Source of the DNA: Roseomonas sp. HF4
Lineage (GTDB): Bacteria > Pseudomonadota > Alphaproteobacteria > Acetobacterales > Acetobacteraceae
NCBI RefSeq assembly: GCF_005222755.1
Contig: NZ_STGD01000006.1
Coordinates: forward strand, 1-64,000
Length of the DNA: 64,000 nucleotides
Direction of reading: 5' to 3'
Shown here: positions 1 through 9,032 of the stretch, one piece after another
How positions within the stretch are numbered: position 1 is the stretch's first letter
Layout of the letters: each line of letters begins with the position of its first letter
Translations under genes and position numbers: made by a program
Notes under the pieces: model-generated
The model's database searches: none
Told to the model about the DNA's origin: nothing
What the model saw: the letters and a program-made list of their open reading frames with translations, nothing else

Positions 1-119
1 TTCGCACCACCGCCGAGGCCCACGTAGAAGCCCTGAACGCGCGGGTCCCAGCCCTGCGCGTTCGCGGCCATCGGCAGCGACAGCAGCGTCGCGGCCAGAA
101 GCGTCTTCCTGAAGCTCAT
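1..119 (-). CDS. Outer-membrane beta-barrel protein (OmpA/opacity-like), N-terminus only
   Basis: Only the first 39 codons are inside the window; the gene runs off the left edge. The start ATG (complement of 117-119) follows a GAGGAA ribosome site about 6 nt upstream. The first 22 residues form a classical Sec signal peptide: basic MSFRK, a hydrophobic core, and a cleavage site after A-N-A. The mature start contains G-F-Y-V-G-L-G-G-G, the usual first strand of OmpA/opacity-type beta-barrels in Acetobacteraceae. The product is therefore expected in the outer membrane. Whether it carries a C-terminal OmpA peptidoglycan-binding domain cannot be seen. Confidence 0.65.
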   Translation of the reverse strand, partial: MSFRKTLLAATLLSLPMAANAQGWDPRVQGFYVGLGGGA

Positions 120-434
120 GCTCGATTCCTCGTGCTGATCAAAGCATTGCTGTGAAGCAATGCTCTTCGGTTCCTGAAACCGTTGGATCATCGATAAATC
201 ATCAGGCCGGTCGGGCGAAACGCTCATGATGCCGCAAATCGGCATATTTAGCGCGCTGTGGCGCCGGAGCAACACCAGGCCATCCCGGCACGGCGCGGCG
301 CACCCCGTCCATCCGCAAAGCTTTTCCTGCGCCGAAGTGCCTCGCCCGTCTAGACTTCGCCCTGGCGGCCCCCCGCCGAGGCCGCCGCGAAACGCGGCCG
401 GACCACGGCCGGACAGCAAGGGAGGCCGACCACA
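120..434. other. Divergent intergenic region between the OMP gene and the EF-G-like gene
   Basis: This 315-bp gap separates two divergently transcribed genes and should hold both promoters. It is less GC-rich than the coding DNA, especially around 140-250. The only clear structure is the hairpin at 143-164. Short open frames run through it, but none has a ribosome site or recognisable protein features, so I call no gene here. Confidence 0.6.
143..164 (-). promoter_or_regulatory. Perfect 8-bp hairpin in the OMP mRNA leader
   Basis: AGCATTGC at 143-150 and GCAATGCT at 157-164 are perfect inverted repeats around a 6-nt loop. The hairpin ends about 23 nt upstream of the OMP start codon, beyond the ribosome site, and no T-run follows it. 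It could stabilise the 5' end of an abundant OMP mRNA or be an operator palindrome; the sequence does not decide between these. Confidence 0.5.
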
Positions 435-2405
435 ATGCCCGATACCGCGTCGAGACAAGACGGGCGCGCCGCCCCGCGCGCGATCGCCCTCATCGGGCCG
501 CAGGGCAGCGGGAAGTCCTCGCTGTTCGAGGCCCTGCTCACCGCCGCCGGCGCGCCGCCGCCCCGGCGGGCCAACGAGTCCCGCAGCCGCACCATGGGAA
601 CCGAGACCCGAATCGGCCATTGCACGATGCAGGGGGAGGCCTGGGCCCTGCTCGATTGCCCGGGCTCGGTCGAATTCGCGCACGAGACCGCAGCGGCGCT
701 CGCCATCGCCGACCTCGCCCTGCTGGTCTGCGAGCCCTCCCCTGCCCGCGCGCCCGCCCTCGCGCCCGCCTTCCGCGCGATCGAGCGGGCCGGGCTACCG
801 GCCATGGTCTTCCTCAACAAGGCCGACACGCTCGGCGACCAGCATGTCCGGGATACGCTCGCCGCGCTGCAGGCGCATTCGCGCCGCCCCCTGGTGCTCC
901 GCCAGGTGCCGATCCGCGAGAACGGGGAGGTCACGGGCTACGTGGACCTGGTCAGCGAGCGCGCCTATCGCTGGCGCCGCGGCGAGCCGTCGGAACTCAT
1001 CCGCATGCCCGAGCAGGTCCATGCACGCGAGGCCGAGGCCCGCGCCGCGCTGGCCGAGACGCTGGCCGACCACGACGACGCCCTGCTCGAGAAGGTGGTG
1101 GAAGACGCCGTTCCCACGCCCGAGGACCTCTATCGCCCGCTGCACGCCGACATCGCCTCCGGCGCGCTCGACCCCGTGCTGTTCGGCGCGGCCGAGAAGC
1201 GCCACGGCGTCGCGCGCCTGTGGAAGGCGCTGCGCCACGACGCGCCGGGCCCGGCCGAATCGGCCGCGCGCCGCGGCATCGCGCCGGAGGGCGAGCCGGT
1301 CGCGCAGGTCTTCCGCACGATCCATGCGGGGCATGGCGGCAAGCTCTCGCTGGCCCGCCTCTGGCGTGGCGGGCTCAAGGACGGCGCCACGGTCAATGGC
1401 CTCAGGATCGGCGGCATCATGCGCTTTCCGGGCGGCGAGCCCACCAAGGACACGGAGGCCGGCTTCGGGGAGGTCGTCGCCCTCGGCCGGCTGGAGGCGG
1501 TGCCGAGCGGGGCCACGCTCTCGCCGTCCGGCACTGCGCCCGCCCTGCCCTTCCCGGACCCGCCGCCGCCGGTCTATGCGCTCGCGATCGCGACGGAGGA
1601 CCGCAAGGACGATGTCCGCCTGTCCGGCGCCTTGCAGCGGCTGACGGAGGAAGACCCCTCGCTCGGCGTCGTGCACGACGCCGAATCGGCGCAGATCCTG
1701 CTGACCGGGCAGGGCGACATCCATCTCGGCCACGCGGTGGCACGGCTGGCCGAGGCCCATGGGCTCAAGGTCTCGACCGCGCGGCCGCGGATCGCGTTCA
1801 AGGAGACGATCCGCCAGGCGGCGCGCCACCATGCGCGCCACCGCCGCCAGACCGGCGGCCACGGCCAGTTCGCCGACGTGACGCTGGAGGTCGCGCCGCG
1901 CCCGCGCGGAGAAGGCTTCGTCTTCGAGGACCGCATCGTCGGCGGCGCCATCCCGCGCAAGTTCATCCCCGCCGTCGGCGAGGCGGCGGAGGAGGCGGCC
2001 GGCAAGGGGCCGCTCGGCAATCCCGTGGTGGACATCCAGGTCACGCTGCTCGACGGCGCTTTCCATTCCGTCGATTCCTCCGACATGGCCTTCGCCACCG
2101 CGACGCGCATGGCGATGCAGGAGGCGCTCGGGAAGGCGGAGCCCGTGGTGCTCGAGCCCGTGGACCAGGTGACGGTGCTGGTGCCGCAGGATTCCACCGC
2201 CGCCGCGCAGCGCCTGCTGAGCGGCCGGCGCGGCCAGATCCTGGGCTATGCGGAAAAGGAGGACTGGCCGGGCTGGGACGAGGTGCAGGCACTGGTGCCC
2301 GAGGCCGAGTTGCACGACCTCATCATCGAGCTGCGGTCGCAGACCATGGGGCTCGGCACCTATACGCGGCGCTTCGACCATCTGGCGGAGGCGCGCGGGC
2401 GGTAG
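435..2405 (+). CDS. EF-G-like translational GTPase paralogue
   Basis: A 656-residue protein with EF-G architecture. The P-loop is G-P-Q-G-S-G-K-S at 21-28, the G3 motif is D-C-P-G at 74-77 instead of the usual D-T-P-G, and the G4 motif is N-K-A-D at 128-131. Domain II and EF-G domains III-V follow; the domain IV segment has the T-G-G-H-G-Q-F-A-D signature. It is shorter than canonical EF-G (about 690-700 residues) and has divergent switch regions, so it is probably an accessory paralogue and not the housekeeping fusA. No rpsL, rpsG or tuf genes are nearby, which agrees. Its exact role (alternative translocase, ribosome rescue) is unknown. Confidence 0.85.
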   Translation: MPDTASRQDGRAAPRAIALIGPQGSGKSSLFEALLTAAGAPPPRRANESRSRTMGTETRIGHCTMQGEAWALLDCPGSVEFAHETAAALAIADLALLVCEPSPARAPALAPAFRAIERAGLPAMVFLNKADTLGDQHVRDTLAALQAHSRRPLVLRQVPIRENGEVTGYVDLVSERAYRWRRGEPSELIRMPEQVHAREAEARAALAETLADHDDALLEKVVEDAVPTPEDLYRPLHADIASGALDPVLFGAAEKRHGVARLWKALRHDAPGPAESAARRGIAPEGEPVAQVFRTIHAGHGGKLSLARLWRGGLKDGATVNGLRIGGIMRFPGGEPTKDTEAGFGEVVALGRLEAVPSGATLSPSGTAPALPFPDPPPPVYALAIATEDRKDDVRLSGALQRLTEEDPSLGVVHDAESAQILLTGQGDIHLGHAVARLAEAHGLKVSTARPRIAFKETIRQAARHHARHRRQTGGHGQFADVTLEVAPRPRGEGFVFEDRIVGGAIPRKFIPAVGEAAEEAAGKGPLGNPVVDIQVTLLDGAFHSVDSSDMAFATATRMAMQEALGKAEPVVLEPVDQVTVLVPQDSTAAAQRLLSGRRGQILGYAEKEDWPGWDEVQALVPEAELHDLIIELRSQTMGLGTYTRRFDHLAEARGR

Positions 2406-2417
2406 GGCGCCGCGGGC

Positions 2418-4079
2418 TCAGCCTTCCAACAGCCGGGCCAGCGCCGCGTCGTCGCGCTTGCCGCCCGGCAGCAGGGGCAGAGCCTCGATCAGGAGGATGC
2501 GCGCCGGGCGCATCGCCTCGGGCAGCGCGGCCGCAAGCCGCGCGCGCAGGCGCTCCTGGAGTCCCCCCGGGGCGATGCCCGCGACCGGGACCACGAAGGC
2601 GACAAGGACAGCACGGCCGCCGGCCTCGCGCGCGATCACCGCGGCGCCGGCAACCTCCGGACTGCCGCGCAGCACCGTCTCGACCTCGGCGGGCTCGACG
2701 CGCCAGCCCTTCACCTTCACCATCCGATCCTTCCGGCCCAGCACGACGAAGGCGCCATCCGGCGCGAGGCGCGCGAGATCTCCGCTGCGGTAGATCCGGA
2801 GCGAGGGATCGGACAGGTCGGGCTCAAGCCGCCCCGGCACGAGGCGCCCGTCCTGCCATTCGCCCAGCGCCGCGTGGCGCGCGCGCAGCCAGAGCTCGCC
2901 GACCTCGCCCGGTGGGCAGGGGTTGCCGTCCGCATCGACGATCTTCGCCTCGGTACCGGGGTCGAGAAAACCGGCGGCAACGCGGACGGTATCCTGCGCA
3001 TCGCCCGGCCGCGCGACCCAGGCGGTCCCCGACAATTCTGTCGCGCCGTAGCCGTTGACGATGAGGCATGCCGGCGGAAGCACGGCGCGGAGCGCCTCGA
3101 CATCGGCATGCAGCAGCGGCTCCCCCGTGCTGCGCAGCACCCGCAGCGTGGCGAGCAGCGACGGTGCATCCGGCAGGCGCGCCAGGAGGCGGAACAGCGA
3201 CGGCCCCCCGCGCAGCACCGTCACCGGCGGCCCTCGCAAAGCCGCGCGCAGCCCCTGCAGCCCGACGTCGTCGAGCGCGACGAGGCGCAGCGCGCAGCCC
3301 GACAGCAGCGCGAACATCGTCCAGAGCCCGGCGATGGTCGCCCCGGACGTGACGAACAGGAAGCGATCGCGCGCCGACAGATGGAGCGCGTCGATCAGCC
3401 CGCCCGCCTGATGGAGCAGGCCACGCTGACTGTAGACGACGGCCTTGGGGCGGCCCGTGCTTCCCGACGTGCAGACGACGAAGGCCGGCATGTCCTGCCC
3501 CATCCACCCCGAAGGCGGCGGGAAGGGATCGCCGGCCTCCGTCAGCGCCACCTCCGCCGCCAGGAAAGGCAGGCCGCAGGCCGAAGCCGTGTCGCGCATC
3601 CCGGCCGCCGCCAGCATCAGCCGCACGCCGGTCAGGCGGATCAGCTCGGCGTTGCGCGCCTCGGGGTAGGAGGCATCGAGCAGCACCGCGATGCGGCCTG
3701 CCGCGAGGCAGGCCAGCACCGCGACCGGATAGAGCACGCCGTTCGGCAGCAGGATGCCGACCGGACCCCGCACCTTCGAGCCCCGCAGGAGGGTCGCGAG
3801 GCGGGCCGTCGCGCGCCACAATTCGTGGAAGGTGAGCGTGCGCGCATCGTCCTGGCAGGCCACGGCATCGGGCGAGGCGGCGACGACGCGCCGGAGGCTC
3901 TCGAGCGCCGGCCGGCCGCGCCCGGCATCCCCGAAGGCCTCATGCGGCACGTGGCAGGGGCCGCGATAATCCCAGGGGAGTTCGGGGGTGGCGAGCCAGC
4001 CGCCTGTCGCTGCCGCTCGGGCCAGCGCGCGCTGCATGGCAAGGCTGTGCGCGGCAGGTGCCGCGGCATCTTCGGCCAT
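2418..4079 (-). CDS. AMP-forming adenylation enzyme, copy 1 of a tandem pair
   Basis: A 553-residue member of the ANL superfamily, most like amino-acid adenylation / DltA-type domains. The phosphate-binding loop T-S-G-S-T-G-R-P-K is at 204-212, followed by Y-G-A-T-E-L-S-G, Y-R-S-G-D-L-A-R and the C-terminal lysine loop L-P-G-G-K-R-D. It would activate a carboxylic acid as the acyl-AMP. There is no carrier-protein domain and no carrier gene next door, so the acceptor is unknown. About 40 residues before the core (W-D-Y-R-G-P region) are shared only with its neighbour. A strong AAGGAGGG ribosome site precedes the ATG at 4079. It lies 135 bp downstream of copy 2 on the same strand. Confidence 0.82.
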   Translation of the reverse strand: MAEDAAAPAAHSLAMQRALARAAATGGWLATPELPWDYRGPCHVPHEAFGDAGRGRPALESLRRVVAASPDAVACQDDARTLTFHELWRATARLATLLRGSKVRGPVGILLPNGVLYPVAVLACLAAGRIAVLLDASYPEARNAELIRLTGVRLMLAAAGMRDTASACGLPFLAAEVALTEAGDPFPPPSGWMGQDMPAFVVCTSGSTGRPKAVVYSQRGLLHQAGGLIDALHLSARDRFLFVTSGATIAGLWTMFALLSGCALRLVALDDVGLQGLRAALRGPPVTVLRGGPSLFRLLARLPDAPSLLATLRVLRSTGEPLLHADVEALRAVLPPACLIVNGYGATELSGTAWVARPGDAQDTVRVAAGFLDPGTEAKIVDADGNPCPPGEVGELWLRARHAALGEWQDGRLVPGRLEPDLSDPSLRIYRSGDLARLAPDGAFVVLGRKDRMVKVKGWRVEPAEVETVLRGSPEVAGAAVIAREAGGRAVLVAFVVPVAGIAPGGLQERLRARLAAALPEAMRPARILLIEALPLLPGGKRDDAALARLLEG

Positions 4080-4214
4080 GCGCCCTCCTTCACGCCGCGG
4101 CCAAGTATCGGCAGCACGTGGCAGGGGCGCAATCCGCCGCCGGCTGGGATGCGGTGCGGGCCGGAGGAGCGGCGACCGCCGGCAGCCAGGACACGCTGCC
4201 CGGACGCGGGCGGC

Positions 4215-5870
4215 TCAGGCGGCGCCGATCATCCCGCACAGCGCAGCCTCGTCCCGCTTGCCGCCGGGCAGCAGCGGGATGGCGCCGATGGCGATGATCC
4301 GGGCCGGGCGCATATGCGCGGGCAAGACGTGGACGAGGTCCTCGCGCAGGCGCCCCTCGAGCCCCGCATGCGCCGCATCGGCCGGGACGACGAAGCCCAC
4401 GAGCAGGACGCGCCCGCCGGCCTCGCGCGCGACGACAGCCGCCTGCGCGACCTCCGACGAACGGCGCAGGGCGGCCTCCACCTCGGCGAGTTCCACCCGC
4501 ATGCCGTTGACCTTCACCATGCGGTCCATGCGCCCGAGCACAACGAAGGCGCCGTCGGGCGTGAGGCGCGCGAGGTCGCCGGTGCGGTAGACCCGGAGCG
4601 ACGGGTCGGACGGATCGGGCTCGAGCCGGCCGGGCACGAGGCGGCCCTCCTGCCATTCGCCCAGCGCCGCGAAGCGGCTGCGCATCCACAATTCGCCGAC
4701 CTCGCCCGGCGGGCAGGGCCGGCCATGCCCGTCGACGATCTTCGCCTCGGTGCCGGGATCGAGGATGCCGGCCGCGACCCGAACAGGGTCCTGCGCATCG
4801 CCCGGATGGACGAACCAGCCGGTGCCGGACAGCTCCGTCGCGCCATAGGCGTTGTTGATCATGCAGCCGGGCGGCAGGCAGCCACGCATCACCTCCACGT
4901 CCGCGTGCAGCAGCGGCTCCCCCGTGCTGCGCAGGATGCGCAGCCCTGCCAGCATCGCGGCCGCATCCGGCAGGCGGGCGACGATGCGCATGAGGGACGG
5001 CCCGGCGCGCAGCACGGTGACGGGGCGCGTCGTCAGCGCCTCCCGCAGCGCCGGCACGCCGCCGCGGCCAAGCGCCACCAGGTGCAGCGCCGACCCGCCG
5101 AGGATGGTCAGCAGCGTGAACAGCCCCGCCGTCGTGGCGGCGGAGGTCGCCATCAGGAATCGGTCGCGGGACGAGAGGTGGAACTCGTCGATCAGCCCCG
5201 CGACCTGATGCAGCACCGTCCGCTGGCTGTGCACCAGCGCCTTGGGCTGCCCCGTGCTGCCCGAGGTGCAGATGATGAAGGCCGGCGCATCCTGCCCGAG
5301 CCAGGCCTCCTCCGGCGGGAAGCCAGCTGCGCCCGACGCGAAGGCCGCAGCCGTGCCGATGCAGGGCAGGCCGAAGCCCACGCCCTCGGCAGCGTCCTCG
5401 GCCAGGATCAGCCCGGCGCCGACCTGGCGCAGGATCGCCTCGTTCCAGGCGGGCGGCGCGGCCGATTCCAGCAGCAGCCCGACCCGCCCTGCAGCGAGGC
5501 AAGCGAGCACCGCCACGGGATAGTCGACCGTGTTGGACAGCAGCAGCCCGATGGGGCCCGCGGTGCCGCTGGCGCGGATCGCCGCGGCCAGGCGGCCGAC
5601 GGCGGCCCGGAGCGCACGGAAGTCGAGCGCTCGGACGGCATCCTCGCAGGCCGGGGCATCCGGCATCGCGGCGACGATGCGCGCCAGCGTCGCGAGCGCC
5701 GGGCGGTCGCGCCCCGCCGCGCCGTAACGCACATAGGGGATGTCGCGCGGGCCGCGGTAGTCCTCCGGCAGGTCCGGCGTCTCGAGCCAGCCATCGCGCA
5801 GCGGCGCGCGCGCGAGCGCCGCCTGCATGGCGCGGGTGTGGTCGGGCAACGCCAGGTCGGTCTCGCGCAT
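4215..5870 (-). CDS. AMP-forming adenylation enzyme, copy 2 of a tandem pair
   Basis: A close paralogue of the downstream gene over its whole length, with the same T-S-G-S-T-G-x-P-K loop, Y-G-A-T-E-L-S-G-T, Y-R-T-G-D-L-A-R and L-P-G-G-K-R-D motifs. I chose the ATG at 5870, giving 551 residues. It makes the N-terminus co-linear with copy 1 (15 residues to the shared A-M-Q) and has GGGGA 7 nt upstream. In-frame ATGs at 5900 and 5960 would add unshared residues. The specificity-pocket region differs from copy 1, so the two may activate different substrates. The divergent ThDP enzyme starts 119 bp away. Confidence 0.8.
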   Translation of the reverse strand: MRETDLALPDHTRAMQAALARAPLRDGWLETPDLPEDYRGPRDIPYVRYGAAGRDRPALATLARIVAAMPDAPACEDAVRALDFRALRAAVGRLAAAIRASGTAGPIGLLLSNTVDYPVAVLACLAAGRVGLLLESAAPPAWNEAILRQVGAGLILAEDAAEGVGFGLPCIGTAAAFASGAAGFPPEEAWLGQDAPAFIICTSGSTGQPKALVHSQRTVLHQVAGLIDEFHLSSRDRFLMATSAATTAGLFTLLTILGGSALHLVALGRGGVPALREALTTRPVTVLRAGPSLMRIVARLPDAAAMLAGLRILRSTGEPLLHADVEVMRGCLPPGCMINNAYGATELSGTGWFVHPGDAQDPVRVAAGILDPGTEAKIVDGHGRPCPPGEVGELWMRSRFAALGEWQEGRLVPGRLEPDPSDPSLRVYRTGDLARLTPDGAFVVLGRMDRMVKVNGMRVELAEVEAALRRSSEVAQAAVVAREAGGRVLLVGFVVPADAAHAGLEGRLREDLVHVLPAHMRPARIIAIGAIPLLPGGKRDEAALCGMIGAA

Positions 5871-5989
5871 CGCATCGTCCCCGTTTCCGGCATCGGCCAT
5901 GTTCCACGCGCGGCAGGCGCGAACAAGGTCCGGCCTTTCCACCCGCCCCCGTCGTGGCACACTCCGCCCGGGACGGAGGAACGCCAGCC

Positions 5990-7666
5990 ATGGACAGCCA
6001 CTACACGGTCGCCGACCTCGTCGCCGACATCCTGCCGCGGATGGGCGTCTCGACCGTCTTCGGCATCGTCTCGGTGCACAACATCCCGATGCTGGACGCG
6101 ATCGGCCGGCGCAACGCGCTGCGCTACGTGATGTGCCGGGGCGAGATGGGCGGCGCGCACATGGCCGATGCCTATGCGCGCGTGTCGGGGCATCTCGGCG
6201 TGCTGTTCACCAGCACCGGGCCGGGCATGGCGAACGCGATCCCGGGGCTGGTCGAGGCGCGCTTCGCGGGCAGCCCGGTGCTGCACATCACCGGCCAGAC
6301 GGCGACGCAGCACATCGACCGCGACGCCGGCACAGTGCACGACGTGCCGGGCCAGACGGCGATGCTGGCGGCCGCATGCAAGGCGGCGTATCGCGTGCGC
6401 AGCGCGAACGAGGCCTTCGGCGTGCTGGTCCGCGCGGCGGCCGAGGCGCTCTCCGCGCCGCGCGGGCCGGTCAGCGTGGAAATCCCGATCGACCTGCAGC
6501 GCGCCGCCATCGCGCGGCCGGCGGGACTCGACGCGCTGGCGCTGCCCATCGCCGCGGCCCTGCCGCCCGGCCCGGCGGAACTCGACGCGGCGGCCGAGAT
6601 CCTGGCGGCGGCGAAGCGCCCGATGCTCTGGCTCGGGAATGGCGCGAAGCAGGCGGGCGCGGCCGCGCTCAGGCTGATGGACCTCGGCTTCGGGGCGGTC
6701 TCCTCCTGGAACGGGCGCGGCATCGTGCCGGAGGACCATCCGATGACCCTGGGCGGCCTGCACGGCAACGGCAGTCCGCGCGTGCAGGAGTTCTACGGCA
6801 CGGTCGATGCCATGCTGGTCGTCGGATCGCGGCTGCGGGGGCACGAGACCGGGGATTTCTCCCTGAAGCTGCCGAAGACGCTGATCCACGCGGATTGCGA
6901 CGCGACGGCGAACGGGCGGACCTATCCGAACAGCCTGTTCGTCCATGGCGACGCGGCGCTGGTCATGGAGGGCATTGCCGACCGGCTCGCCGGCACGGCC
7001 ACCGTCGATCCGGGCTACAGTGCCGACTTCGTGGCGATGCGCGCGCGCGCGCGGGCGGATTATCTCGCGACCCTCGGCCCCTATGGCGGCTTCCCCGAGG
7101 CGATCCGCGCCGCCCTGCCGCGCGACGGCGTCTGGGTGCGCGACATCACCATCGCGAACACGACCTGGGGCAACCGCGTCTTTCCGATCTACGACCCGCG
7201 GACGGCGGTGCACCCGGTGGGCGCGGCGATCGGGCCGGGGCTGGCGCTCGGCATCGGCGCGGCGATCGCGGCGCAGGGGCGCAAGACCCTGGCCATGGTC
7301 GGCGACGGCGGCTTCTCGCTCGGCATGTGCGAGCTGTTCACCGTCGCGCAAGAGAAGCCGGACCTCGTGACCATGGTGATGAACGACGGCGGCTACGGCG
7401 TGATCCGCCAGATCCAGGACGCCGTGGCGGATGGCAGGCAATTCGGCCACGACCTGCTGACGCCGGACCTCGCGGGCCTCGCGGCGCTCGCAGGGCTGCC
7501 CTTCTTCCGGATCAGCAGCGCGGAGAGCGTGGGCGAGGTGCTGGCGCAGGCGTTGGCCGTGAAGGGGCCGGCCCTGGTGGAGGTGGAGATGCGCGCGATC
7601 GGCGCGGTGCCGCCCTATGCGCCCTATGCCAGCATGGGCAAGCACGCGGAACGGGCGCGGCAGTAA
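5990..7666 (+). CDS. Thiamine-diphosphate-dependent enzyme (acetolactate synthase / benzoylformate decarboxylase family)
   Basis: A 558-residue three-domain ThDP enzyme. The catalytic-glutamate motif C-R-G-E-M-G-G-A-H is at 50-58 (Glu52). The central domain is DHS-like. The metal/ThDP motif starts at G438-D-G-G and ends at N465-D-G-G-Y-G. The ATG at 5990 has a GGAGGAA site about 10 nt upstream; an earlier in-frame ATG at 5954 lacks one. The length fits decarboxylases or acetolactate-synthase-like lyases, and no small regulatory IlvN-type subunit is present. Likely a cytoplasmic 2-oxoacid decarboxylase or lyase of unknown substrate. The divergent adenylation genes may belong to the same unidentified pathway. 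Confidence 0.83.
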   Translation: MDSHYTVADLVADILPRMGVSTVFGIVSVHNIPMLDAIGRRNALRYVMCRGEMGGAHMADAYARVSGHLGVLFTSTGPGMANAIPGLVEARFAGSPVLHITGQTATQHIDRDAGTVHDVPGQTAMLAAACKAAYRVRSANEAFGVLVRAAAEALSAPRGPVSVEIPIDLQRAAIARPAGLDALALPIAAALPPGPAELDAAAEILAAAKRPMLWLGNGAKQAGAAALRLMDLGFGAVSSWNGRGIVPEDHPMTLGGLHGNGSPRVQEFYGTVDAMLVVGSRLRGHETGDFSLKLPKTLIHADCDATANGRTYPNSLFVHGDAALVMEGIADRLAGTATVDPGYSADFVAMRARARADYLATLGPYGGFPEAIRAALPRDGVWVRDITIANTTWGNRVFPIYDPRTAVHPVGAAIGPGLALGIGAAIAAQGRKTLAMVGDGGFSLGMCELFTVAQEKPDLVTMVMNDGGYGVIRQIQDAVADGRQFGHDLLTPDLAGLAALAGLPFFRISSAESVGEVLAQALAVKGPALVEVEMRAIGAVPPYAPYASMGKHAERARQ

Positions 7667-7670
7667 GGGC

Positions 7671-7796
7671 GGGGGGAGAAGGGAACTTCTCCCCCCGCGC
7701 CCCCCTCAACCTTCTTTGCCATCTGGCGCCGGGCCTCTGAGGACGGGTGCCAGAAGACACGGAAGGGAGGGGATTTGGGGGAGGTTCACCTCCCCC
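7671..7796. repeat. Nested palindromic intergenic element, copy A (inverted orientation)
   Basis: Two GC-rich hairpins bound the element. The first is a perfect 11-bp stem with loop GGAA (7671-7696); the second is an 8-bp stem with loop TTCA (7777-7796). Between them lie the characteristic CCTTCTTTGCCATCTGGCGCC arm (in shorter matches) and a weaker complementary arm. It is in the opposite orientation to the other four copies and lies between convergent genes, where it could terminate both transcripts. Confidence 0.8.
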
Positions 7797-7825
7797 GACC
7801 TGCCATCACAGGCGGACCACCCGCG

Positions 7826-9001
7826 TCATGCAGCCAGCACCCGCCGCACCGCCCACCCCGCAACGCCGCAGGCCGCGATCACCGCGGCCATCGGCAGTGC
7901 CGTGCCGTCCTGCAGCAGGCCGAGCAGCCCGCCCACCACCGCGCCGATCCCGAATTGCAGCGTGCCGATCAGCGCCGAGGCATTGCCCGCGATCCGCCCA
8001 TGCGGCCCCATCGCCAGCGCGACCGTCAGCGGCAGCACCGCGCCGATCGAGGCGACATAGAGGAACAGCGTCGCGACGATGCCCTGGAAGCCGCCGAGAC
8101 CGGTCGCCGTGGTGACCACCAGCGCGAGGCCCGCGGCGCCGGCGCCGGCCAGCGCGAAGGGCAGCAGCCGCGCGGGCTCGACCCGCTGCGCGAGGCGCGA
8201 GGCGACCTGGCCCGCCCCGATGATGCCGATCGCGTTCGCGCCGAAATAGAACCCGAAATGCCCGGGCTGCACGCCATGCAGGTCCATGAACACGAAGGGC
8301 GCGCCGACGATGTAGGCGAACATGCCGCCGATCACGAAGGCGCCGGCCAGCGCATGCCCCATGAAGCGCCTGTCGCCGAGCAGCCCCGCCCAGATGCGGA
8401 GCGTCGCGCCGATGCCGTCCCGCCGTCGGCGGTCGCGCGGCAGCGTTTCCGGCAGGAACAGCGCCACGACCACGAGCAGCGCCGCGCCATAGAGCGCCAG
8501 CACGACGAAGATGCCGCGCCAGCCGAAGACCGGCAGCAGCGCCCCGCCCACCAGCGGCGCCAGGATGGGCGCCACGCCCATCACCAGCATCAGGGAGGCC
8601 ATCAGCCGCACCGCGCCGCGTTCGTCCGTCACGTCGCGCACCACCGCGCGCGCGATGACCATCCCCGAGCAGCCGCCCAGCGCCTGCGCCAGGCGCGCGG
8701 CCATCAGCGATTCGATGCTGGGCGCGAGCGCGCAGAGCGCCGAGGCGAGCGCAAACAGCCCGAGCCCCGCGAACAGCGGCAGCCGGCGACCGAACCGGTC
8801 GGCGAGCGGCCCGTAGAACACCTGCCCCGCCGCCATGCCGAGGAAGTACACGGCCAGCGTCGCCTGCACCGCGCCGGGACTGGCATCCAGCGATGCACCA
8901 AGCGCCGGGAAGGCGGGCAGGTACATGTCGACCGAGAACGGCCCCATGGCCGCCATCGCGCCCAGCACCAGCGCGAGCGTGCGGTGGCTCGGCGTGCTCA
9001 C
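7826..9001 (-). CDS. Bcr/CflA-family multidrug efflux MFS transporter
   Basis: A 391-residue, 12-helix inner-membrane drug:proton antiporter. The N-terminus has the Bcr/CflA hallmark G-P-F-S-V-D-M-Y-L-P-A-F-P-A, the loop 2-3 motif G-P-L-A-D-R-F-G-R-R, and a conserved R-A-x-V-R-D segment after helix 4. I start at GTG 9001 because it begins just before helix 1; the frame stays open upstream to 9133 but that runs into the next gene. It lies 31 bp downstream of the M20 peptidase on the same strand, so the two may be co-transcribed. Confidence 0.85.
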   Translation of the reverse strand: MSTPSHRTLALVLGAMAAMGPFSVDMYLPAFPALGASLDASPGAVQATLAVYFLGMAAGQVFYGPLADRFGRRLPLFAGLGLFALASALCALAPSIESLMAARLAQALGGCSGMVIARAVVRDVTDERGAVRLMASLMLVMGVAPILAPLVGGALLPVFGWRGIFVVLALYGAALLVVVALFLPETLPRDRRRRDGIGATLRIWAGLLGDRRFMGHALAGAFVIGGMFAYIVGAPFVFMDLHGVQPGHFGFYFGANAIGIIGAGQVASRLAQRVEPARLLPFALAGAGAAGLALVVTTATGLGGFQGIVATLFLYVASIGAVLPLTVALAMGPHGRIAGNASALIGTLQFGIGAVVGGLLGLLQDGTALPMAAVIAACGVAGWAVRRVLAA

Positions 9002-9032
9002 GCCGCGCGGGCCGCCCCGTCGGGCCCCGGCC

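Noticed and set aside
620-3058. Large plus-strand open frames rich in Arg, Ala, Gly and Pro (also at 2874-6131, 36701-40558, 49863-52190 and similar)
   Set aside because: Their composition and lack of motifs mark them as shadows of genes in other frames, normal at this GC content.
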